The position numbers and the translations under genes were made by a program. The notes under the pieces were generated by a model. That model ran no database searches, was not told the origin of the DNA, and saw only the letters and a list, made by a program, of their open reading frames with translations. A DNA stretch of 64,000 bases from Rubrobacter taiwanensis. GTDB taxonomy: Bacteria > Actinomycetota > Rubrobacteria > Rubrobacterales > Rubrobacteraceae. Below, piece by piece: positions 57,021 through 64,000 of the stretch. Position 1 is the first letter of the stretch, and each line of letters opens with the position of its first letter. The stretch covers positions 1-64,000 of the forward strand of contig NZ_SKBU01000019.1 in assembly GCF_004337705.1 (NCBI RefSeq). The letters run 5' to 3'.

Positions 57021-57872
57021 ATGTGGGCCAAAGACGGGGTACGTCATAGCTGGTCTGAGGACTACCGGCGGGTGGAGCGGGCGATCTTGTATCTGGTGGA
57101 GAACTTTCGGCGGCAGCCGGATCTGGGCGAGGTTGCCCGGGCCGTCGGTTTGAGCGAGTATCATTTCCAGCGGGTCTTCAAGCGGTGGGCCGGGGTCTCG
57201 CCCAAGCGTTTCGTGCAGTCTCTGACGCTCCGGCATGCCAAGGGGTTGCTGGAGTCGCGGAGTGTGCTGGAGGCTGCGTACGGGGCTGGGCTCTCGGGGC
57301 CGGGGCGGCTGCACGATCTGTTCGTCGCCTGTGAGGCCGTGACTCCGGGGGAGTACCGGCGGCGGGGCCGGGGTGTGGAGATGGTCTGTGGCTTTCACGC
57401 TACGCCGTTCGGGGAGTGTCTGATCGGGCTCACTCGGCGCGGGGTCTGCTGGCTCTCCTTTCTGGAGGGGGGGCGTGATGAGGCTCTGGAGGAGTTGAGG
57501 CGGGAGTGGCCGGCCGCGGTTCTCCGGGAGGATTCCGGGCTCACCGGTCCTGTGGTGGAGCGGATCTTCGGTCAGATGGGCGGGGAGCCGTTGCGGCTCT
57601 TTCTGCGGGGCACGAACTTCCAGATCAAGGTCTGGGAGGCGCTCCTGCGGGTGCCGCCGGGCGGGCTCGTCTCCTACCGGGAGCTCGCCGGGAGCGTGGG
57701 GCGTCCCGATGCGGTGCGGGCGGTCGCCGGAGCGGTGGCCCGCAACCCGGTGGCGTATATAGTTCCCTGCCACCGGGTCATCCGCAGCACCGGAGCGGTG
57801 GGGGGCTACCGGTGGGGGGCGGTTCGGAAGCGGGCGATGATTGCGCGCGAGGCTGCGCTGCGGGCCGGTTAG
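57021..57872 (+). CDS. AraC helix-turn-helix fused to O6-methylguanine-DNA methyltransferase
   Basis: 283 residues. Residues 15-115 form an AraC-type HTH (LGEVARAVGLSEYHFQRVFKRW). Residues 125-283 form the methyltransferase with the DNA-binding RAVAGAVARNP and active site PCHRVIRSTGAVGGY, whose Cys accepts the methyl group. The N-terminal zinc domain of Ada, which repairs phosphotriesters and triggers activation, is absent. The regulatory half therefore lacks the known sensor; it may only help DNA binding. TAAGGAGGTGA lies eight bases before ATG 57021. The end overlaps the convergent membrane-protein gene by four bases. Confidence 0.93.
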   Translation: MWAKDGVRHSWSEDYRRVERAILYLVENFRRQPDLGEVARAVGLSEYHFQRVFKRWAGVSPKRFVQSLTLRHAKGLLESRSVLEAAYGAGLSGPGRLHDLFVACEAVTPGEYRRRGRGVEMVCGFHATPFGECLIGLTRRGVCWLSFLEGGRDEALEELRREWPAAVLREDSGLTGPVVERIFGQMGGEPLRLFLRGTNFQIKVWEALLRVPPGGLVSYRELAGSVGRPDAVRAVAGAVARNPVAYIVPCHRVIRSTGAVGGYRWGAVRKRAMIAREAALRAG

Positions 57873-58459
57873 GTCCTCTCGTGCATTATGAGGCGGGCGC
57901 GCCAGAGGCTTGCGGCGTGGGCGAACCCGAGTGTGCAGGCGGCTCCGCCGGCGAACGCGGCGATCCGGGCCGCCGTCTGCAGGAGGCCGCTGCCGAGCAG
58001 GCCGTCGCCGCTCAGCAGGGCGGCCAGGAGGGCGGCCAGGACGCAGAACGTGCCCCAGATCCAGGCGTTCTTGCGGTCCCGTTGCAGAAAGATGGATACG
58101 TAGAGTTCGTCGGGTGTCAGGAGTCTCTGTGGCGTGGGCCGGATGCGGGCGGGAGATCCGCCCGCGAAGGACTTGAAGGGCCGGGGTGGGATGAAGTAGG
58201 CGAGCGCGGTGCCGAAGACGGCTCCCAGGGCGTAGATCAGGGGGCCGTCGGGGCCCAGCGCGTATGCGAGCAGGACGAGGAGCGGGAAGCCTCCCGCACC
58301 CAGCGCGGTCGCGTTGCGCAGGGTGTCCCGTTCGCTGTTCTGGACGCGAAGAGCCTCCCGGGCGCGGGGGCTGCCGTCGAGAGAGCTCTCGTCGAGGGGC
58401 TCTGCGCCGCCCAGCCGGATCAGGAAATCCCGCAGCTCCTCATCCGGCGGGCGTCTCAA
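57869..58459 (-). CDS. membrane protein of unknown function
   Basis: 196 residues. A charged N-terminus (1-48) is followed by two helices (about 50-88), a cytoplasmic basic loop with PPRPFKSFAGG, then two more helices (about 132-178) and a short tail. No motif or family is recognised. The GC-rich composition and start region are ordinary for the window. It may be transcribed alone, as a 118-base gap separates it from the TPR gene upstream. Confidence 0.65.
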   Translation of the reverse strand: MRRPPDEELRDFLIRLGGAEPLDESSLDGSPRAREALRVQNSERDTLRNATALGAGGFPLLVLLAYALGPDGPLIYALGAVFGTALAYFIPPRPFKSFAGGSPARIRPTPQRLLTPDELYVSIFLQRDRKNAWIWGTFCVLAALLAALLSGDGLLGSGLLQTAARIAAFAGGAACTLGFAHAASLWRARLIMHERT

Positions 58460-58577
58460 GAAGCGTCTCCGGAGGTCGGCTCGCTCTGGCTTCTGTTGGG
58501 GTTCGGGGGCTTCAAGTCACGCTCCGTGTAAGGTTCCGCGGGTTGCCACGGTCGGCGGAAGCCATTATATACATCCT

Positions 58578-59213
58578 CTAGGTGCTGCCGTCGAGCGGCT
58601 CGTTCTTCTCCAGGCTCTCCAGGGCCCGCAGTGCGGCCTGCTTCAGCTTCCGGGAGCTGTCCGCCCGCAGGACGGCGCGCAGGTCCTCCATGGCCGGGTT
58701 CCTCTGGCCCAGAGCTGCGCGGGAGGAGGCCCGGTTGTAGTAGGCGAGGCCGAACTCAGGGTCCTGTTTGATGGCCTGCGAGGTGGCCTCCACGGCCCCG
58801 AGGTGGTCTCCGGTGGCGTCCAGGCTGGCGCCGAGCGCGCAGTAATAGCGGGGGAGGGGCTTGCGCTGCACGAGTTCGCGGTAGATCTCGACCGCCCGCT
58901 CGTAGTCGCCCTTGCGGTAGGCGTTGCCGGCCTTGCGCTCCTCGGCGGCGACCGAGCGGGCGGCGAGGGAGACCAAGATCACGGTCATCGCCATATACAC
59001 GAGCATCACCGGGACCGCCCGGTCCGGGCGCGCCATGTTCACGATCACGGGCAGCCAGAGCACGAGGATCCCGGCGATCGCCAGCGGCACGAGGCGTGCG
59101 GCGAACTCCCCGTAGGCTTGGGCGCGCAGCAGGTCGCGATTCTGACGACCGATTATGGCGCCGAAGGCGAGGAGGACCGCAGCCGTTATACCGGCCGGGA
59201 TCCAGAGGCTCAA
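58578..59213 (-). CDS. TPR-repeat membrane protein (tandem paralogue 2)
   Basis: 211 residues. Three N-terminal hydrophobic segments (about 5-22, 42-62, 66-88) are followed by cytoplasmic TPR repeats: 'NAYRKGDYERAVEIYRELVQRKPLPRYYCALGASLDATGDHLGAVEATSQAIKQDPEFGLAYYNRASS' is read as two to three units (each under 20 residues of motif). The last part is helical. It is a paralogue of the gene immediately upstream, whose stop it overlaps (ATGA). The function is unknown; such proteins scaffold complexes at the membrane. Confidence 0.75.
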   Translation of the reverse strand: MSLWIPAGITAAVLLAFGAIIGRQNRDLLRAQAYGEFAARLVPLAIAGILVLWLPVIVNMARPDRAVPVMLVYMAMTVILVSLAARSVAAEERKAGNAYRKGDYERAVEIYRELVQRKPLPRYYCALGASLDATGDHLGAVEATSQAIKQDPEFGLAYYNRASSRAALGQRNPAMEDLRAVLRADSSRKLKQAALRALESLEKNEPLDGST

Positions 59214-59809
59214 GAGAGCTCCTCGATGGCCTGACGGCTGACCTTGCGGAAGCGCCGGGGGAGATCCACCTCCAGCGCCTTCTTGAAGTCGGCCAGGGCC
59301 GAGCGCTTGCGGCCCATCTTGCGGTAGTTCATCGCCCGGTTGTAATAGGCGATCCCGTACTCAGGGTCCATCTCGATGGCGCGGCTGGTGGCCTGCAGGG
59401 CTTCCTCGTGGCGCTCGGCCGCCGCGAGCGCCGCTCCCCGGAAGGCGTGGTAGCGGGCCAGGGGCTTCTCCCGGCCCAGCCGTTCGTAAAGCCGTTCGGC
59501 CTCCTCGTAACGGCCCTTGCGGAAGGCCCGGGCCGCTTTGCGCTCCCCGGAGGGGATGGAGAAGATGTTGCAGAGCAAGATCAGGGCTCCCATCGCCACC
59601 GCCCAGGTCAGGGGGACCCAGTCGGCGGGCGGATTCTGGATCAGGGGCAGCGTGGCGGCCATCAGCAGGATGCCGCCGAACGGCAGCATCCGCCGCGCAA
59701 CCTCGCCCCATGCCCGGGCGCGCACCAGATCCCCGTTCGCCGAGACGACGGAGCGGTAGCCGATGAAGATGAGGAGGGCGATGAGGAGGAAGAAGATGGT
59801 GTAGTTCAT
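59210..59809 (-). CDS. TPR-repeat membrane protein (tandem paralogue 1)
   Basis: 199 residues with the same plan as its neighbour: hydrophobic segments at about 3-18, 40-60 and 65-85, then TPR units starting FRKGRYEEAERLYERLG and ending 'YNRAMNYRKMGRKRSAL'. The shared 'AIxxDPExGxAYYNRA' core makes the duplication obvious. It lies 16 bases after the DUF1802 gene and overlaps the next gene, so the three form one operon. No enzymatic motif is seen. Confidence 0.75.
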   Translation of the reverse strand: MNYTIFFLLIALLIFIGYRSVVSANGDLVRARAWGEVARRMLPFGGILLMAATLPLIQNPPADWVPLTWAVAMGALILLCNIFSIPSGERKAARAFRKGRYEEAERLYERLGREKPLARYHAFRGAALAAAERHEEALQATSRAIEMDPEYGIAYYNRAMNYRKMGRKRSALADFKKALEVDLPRRFRKVSRQAIEELS

Positions 59810-59825
59810 GCGGCCCTCCTCATGG

Positions 59826-60416
59826 CTACCCGACCGGCGCCGCCTTCGCGGTCTCCAGCACCCTCAGCGCGGGGGCGGTCAGGCGCTCGAACTCCGCGTC
59901 GCCGATGGCCGGGCGGGCTCCCTCGACCGGGATCCCGCGCTCCAGCGGGATCCAGGACTTGCACCCCCCGTAGCTCTCGCTGTAGGGGATCTCCACCGGC
60001 TCCGGCAGCAGGTAGTTCCTGAGCACCAGGATGGTGAGCGGCTTCTTCGGGCGCCACTTGAGCCGGCTCTCGGCGTACTCCCGCGTCCAGACGTGGTAGG
60101 GGTCCAGCGCTTGCAGGGTCTCTTCGTCCGAGATCTCGTACGCCCGGTGCACCTCGGCGAAGGAGGTGAAGCGCACCGGACCGTCGTCCCGGCCGCCTCT
60201 CGTCTCCTCCAGGATGCCGTGGAACCCGGGCTTGAGCTGCTCCGGGTTCTGGTGCTCGTAGCTCGGGAAGAGCAGGAAGCGCTCGCGCTCGACCGCGAAC
60301 GCCTTCTCGCGGATGCCGCCCTTGCGCACCGCGAGGGCCGTCAGGCCGCGCTCCATCGCCCGGATCGCGACCGCCCACTCCTTGAGAGCGTGGCGTAGAG
60401 GGTTCAAGGTTTGCAC
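59826..60416 (-). CDS. DUF1802 family protein
   Basis: 196 residues matching the pattern of DUF1802 proteins: 'LKEWAVAIRAMERGLTALAVRKGGIREK' near the start, then FLLFPSYEHQNPEQLKP, 'WTREYAESRLKWRPKKPLTILVLRNYLLPEP' in the middle, and 'SYGGCKSWIPLE' toward the end. The family is uncharacterised and occurs in actinobacteria, cyanobacteria and some archaea. It is the first gene of the TPR operon and divergent from fumC, with an 84-base shared promoter region. Confidence 0.8.
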   Translation of the reverse strand: MQTLNPLRHALKEWAVAIRAMERGLTALAVRKGGIREKAFAVERERFLLFPSYEHQNPEQLKPGFHGILEETRGGRDDGPVRFTSFAEVHRAYEISDEETLQALDPYHVWTREYAESRLKWRPKKPLTILVLRNYLLPEPVEIPYSESYGGCKSWIPLERGIPVEGARPAIGDAEFERLTAPALRVLETAKAAPVG

Positions 60417-60500
60417 CTCCCGTATAATGGGTGTCCGCGTGTGCTGTAAGAGATTATATATGTTGCCGGGAGGGCTTCGATCTCCTCAGGAGGGTAAGAG

Positions 60501-61898
<1,398 letters not shown>

Positions 61899-62266
61899 GC
61901 CGAGCCCGGCCTGAGGGCGCGCCGCTGTTAATTACCCGGCACCCGGCCCGGCGATACCTGCGCGGATGTCGAGGGGGAAGATCTTCGACCGGCTGAATGC
62001 CGGCGCGAGGATGGTGGTCGTTATCAACCCGCGCCAGCGACGGGTGACCGTCTGCAGGTCACCCGCCGACGCCGTCATCCTCTCTGAAAGCGAGGTCATA
62101 CCCGGCTTCCGGTCCGGCAGAACAACGCTTCGCACGGGCTATTGCCGTCCCCACCCGCGTAATGTAACCTAAATTACAGGCAGGGCCGGAGGGTTTGCGT
62201 TCGGCCTCGCCGGGCAATATTCCGTTATCCGATGCTGGCCGGTTGGCGGAGTGAAGGGAGAGGACG
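61899..62266. other. 368-base gap with gene remnant
   Basis: Apart from the Uma2-like fragment at 61966-62172, this stretch holds no gene that can be supported. GTTAATTACCCGG near 61926 and the AT-rich TAATGTAACCTAAATTACAG (62159-62178) stand out from the surrounding GC-rich sequence and may include the promoter of the peptide-ligase gene. A GTGAAGGGAGAGGACG serves as its ribosome-binding region. Confidence 0.4.
61966..62172 (+). pseudogene. C-terminal remnant of a Uma2-family (DUF820) nuclease
   Basis: A 68-codon frame. Residues 4-50 read GKIFDRLNAGARMVVVINP, then strand sequence and VIPGF, which parallels the end of Uma2/DUF820 putative endonucleases (EKLxDYLxAGVRLVWVIDPxxRTVTVYR...VLPGF). 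The N-terminal two thirds with the PD-(D/E)XK active site are missing, and the tail after PGF is unlike the family. This is probably a decayed fragment left after deletion. Uma2 genes are often mobile and multi-copy. Confidence 0.5.
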
Positions 62267-63829
62267 ATGAGCGTTCTCGACGCCCGGGTATCCGGGGCGG
62301 AGGTGCCGGCTCCCGGTTCCGCGGAGGAGCTGCGGCGCTTCGCGCAGCTTCAGACCCGGATGCCGGCGGTGTTCGAGGGGGTCTTCTCGAACCCGCGCGC
62401 GGACAGGACCGTTGTCGTGATCCCCAGTCTCTCGCTGGACGCGGAGGAGCTGGCCAAGATCTCGGGCGTCCACCACTACGAGGAACGGATGCTGTGCATG
62501 CTGATGCTGCTGCGGCTGCCGCGGGGCCGGCTCGTCTACGTCACGAGCCAGCAGATTGCCTCCCCGATAGTCGACTACTACCTGCATCTCCTGCCGGGCA
62601 TACCTTTCCGCCACGCCCGGCGGCGGCTGACCATGCTGAGCTGCTACGATGCCTCTCGGGTGCCGTTGACGCAGAAGATTCTGGACCGGCCCCGGCTGGT
62701 AGAACGTATCCGGGCGGCGATCCCGGACGTCCGGACGGCGCACATGGCCTGCTTCAACTCCACCCCGCTGGAGCGGACGCTCGCCGTGCGGCTGGACATC
62801 CCGCTCTACGGCTGCGACCCGGCCCTGAACTACCTGGGCACGAAGAGCGGCGGCCGGGAGGCTTTCCGGGAGGCCGGGGTGCCCGTACCGGCCGGCTTTG
62901 AGAACCTGCGGGACGAGCCGGAGGTGGCGGAGGCGCTCGTGGAGCTGAGGCGGCAGAACCCCCGGCTGCGGCGCGCCGTGATAAAGCTCAACGAGGGATT
63001 TTCGGGCGAGGGGAACGCGGTCTTCCCTTATGACGGCGCTCCGGAGGGCGGGGAGGAGCTCGCGCGCTGGGTGCGGGATGAGCTGCCGCGCCGGGTCCGG
63101 TTCGAGGCGGGCGGCGAGACCTGGGAGCGCTACCGGCAGAAGTTCGCGCAGATGGGCGGGATCGTCGAGAGCTTCGTGGAGGCTGCGGGGGGCGAGGAGA
63201 TCCGTTCGCCGTCGGTACAGTGCCGCATAGACCCGCTCGGCGGGGTGCACGTGATCTCGACCCACGACCAGGTCCTGGGCGGCCCCTCGGGGCAGGTCTT
63301 TCTGGGCTGCTCGTTCCCTGCAGCTGCGGAGTACGGCCGGGAGATTCAGGAGATGGGCCGGCGGGTGGCGGAGGTGCTGAAGCGGCGCGGGGTACTGGGC
63401 CGCTTCGGGATAGACTTCATCTCCGTCCGGCGCGGGGTGCGCTGGGAGCACTACGCCATCGAGATCAACCTCCGCAAGGGCGGCACCACCCACCCGTACA
63501 TGATGCTGCAGTTCCTGACCGATGGGAAGTACGACCCCGAGGAAGGGCTGTACCGCACCCCGGCCGGAAAGCCGTGCTACTACTTCGCTTCGGACAACCT
63601 CCAGAGTCCGGAATACAGAGGGCTTACCCCCGACGACCTCGTAGACATCGCGGTAGATCACGGCCTGCACTTCGACAGCGCGGCTCAGCAGGGAGTGGTG
63701 TTCCACCTGATCGGGGCGCTCTCTGAGTACGGTAAGCTGGGCACCGTCTGCATCGGGGACAGCCCCGGGAGCGCCACGAAGTTCTACCGGGAGACGGTCG
63801 CGGTTCTGGACCGTGAGGCCCGGTGGTAG
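62267..63829 (+). CDS. PGM1-type ATP-grasp peptide ligase-like protein
   Basis: A 520-residue ATP-grasp protein resembling the pheganomycin peptide ligase PGM1 group. The N-terminal alpha/beta part (40-200) has VVVIPSLSLDAEEL and 'YYLHLLPGIPFRHARRRLTML'. The ATP-grasp core includes KLNEGFSGEGNAVFPYD, 'SPSVQCRIDPLGGVHVISTHDQVLGG', 'GRFGIDFISV', and the metal-binding EINLRKGGTTHP. Members join amino-acid-like substrates. Many occur in ordinary actinobacteria outside peptide-antibiotic clusters, and no partner genes are seen here, so the substrate is unknown. Confidence 0.85.
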   Translation: MSVLDARVSGAEVPAPGSAEELRRFAQLQTRMPAVFEGVFSNPRADRTVVVIPSLSLDAEELAKISGVHHYEERMLCMLMLLRLPRGRLVYVTSQQIASPIVDYYLHLLPGIPFRHARRRLTMLSCYDASRVPLTQKILDRPRLVERIRAAIPDVRTAHMACFNSTPLERTLAVRLDIPLYGCDPALNYLGTKSGGREAFREAGVPVPAGFENLRDEPEVAEALVELRRQNPRLRRAVIKLNEGFSGEGNAVFPYDGAPEGGEELARWVRDELPRRVRFEAGGETWERYRQKFAQMGGIVESFVEAAGGEEIRSPSVQCRIDPLGGVHVISTHDQVLGGPSGQVFLGCSFPAAAEYGREIQEMGRRVAEVLKRRGVLGRFGIDFISVRRGVRWEHYAIEINLRKGGTTHPYMMLQFLTDGKYDPEEGLYRTPAGKPCYYFASDNLQSPEYRGLTPDDLVDIAVDHGLHFDSAAQQGVVFHLIGALSEYGKLGTVCIGDSPGSATKFYRETVAVLDREARW

Positions 63830-63834
63830 GGACC

Positions 63835-64000
63835 CTAGCCGGAGAGCAGGTGGAAGGCCACATACCCGAGCGTGGCGAGACCGGCCAGGGCGGAAAGAAG
63901 CATACCGGCCTTCGTCACATCCGAGGCGTTGATCCAGAGGGTAGCGAGCTCCCGGCTTATCTCCCTCAGCCGCACCTCCAGCCGGTCCAGAAACCGGGCT
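63835..64000 (-). CDS. C-terminal end of a membrane protein, cut by window edge
   Basis: The last 54 codons of a gene entering from the right. A charged amphipathic helix (FLDRLEVRLREISREL) leads to a segment ending in one hydrophobic helix (GMLLSALAGLATLGYVAF) and a short tail HLLSG. The frame is open to the window end. The product cannot be named. It converges with the peptide-ligase gene, six bases away. Confidence 0.6.
   Translation of the reverse strand, partial: ARFLDRLEVRLREISRELATLWINASDVTKAGMLLSALAGLATLGYVAFHLLSG

Overview
The window is 64 kb of high-GC chromosome from an actinobacterium, most likely Rubrobacter or a close relative. This rests on gene content, not on a search: TreT-type trehalose synthase beside OtsA and OtsB, an exonuclease-UvrC fusion, BchN/BchB-like proteins, frequent GTG/TTG starts, 4-base stop-start overlaps and TAGAAT-type -10 boxes with several apparently leaderless genes. 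No rRNA, tRNA, CRISPR array, phage gene or intact insertion sequence was recognised.

0-12.3 kb: an N-terminally truncated PAS sensor kinase, lspA, a tail fragment of a DUF421-like gene and a polysaccharide deacetylase. A BenM/CatM-type LysR gene then faces a catabolic region. That region holds a CoA-transferase pair, a DUF35 protein with a thiolase-fold partner, an Ldh2-type dehydrogenase, an intradiol ring-cleavage dioxygenase, an amidohydrolase and a quinone-oxidoreductase-like enzyme. The two promoters of the region share a motif, and one carries an exact ATAC-N7-GTAT site.

12.3-22.3 kb: a zinc/cadmium-type efflux pair (CDF and P1B ATPase) with an ArsR-like operator, a fused ADP-forming acyl-CoA synthetase/GNAT acetyltransferase, an HtrA protease, an ArsR regulator, a degenerate anti-sigma-like ATPase domain, and a MerR regulator with a textbook 19-bp-spacer promoter.

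22.3-31.8 kb: nucleoside salvage (pyrimidine phosphorylase, DeoD, DeoB, NupC transporter) with ptsI in the middle. The phosphorylase operon continues into two genes clearly related to the BchN and BchB subunits of dark-operative protochlorophyllide reductase. Two of the three BchN cluster cysteines are missing and the BchB aspartate ligand is Glu. This is the most unusual system in the window.

31.8-45.4 kb: proS, an SDR, coaA, a FAD oxidoreductase, a HAD phosphatase, tryptophan 2,3-dioxygenase, moeA, an unrecognised helix-hairpin-helix protein overlapping the DEDDh-UvrC fusion, and a two-component system whose response regulator has no ATG/GTG/TTG start.

45.4-64 kb: a site-2 protease, a membrane-anchored M23-like protein, a CDP-alcohol phosphatidyltransferase, an NlpC/P60 hydrolase behind a structured leader, NfeD/slipin, an RsbW-like kinase, trehalose synthesis (treT-otsA and convergent otsB), a SIS-domain sugar-phosphate enzyme with a DasR/NagR-like box, an AraC-MGMT fusion, two tandem TPR membrane proteins, a DUF1802 protein, fumC, a Uma2 remnant, a PGM1-type peptide ligase, and the tail of a gene cut by the window edge.
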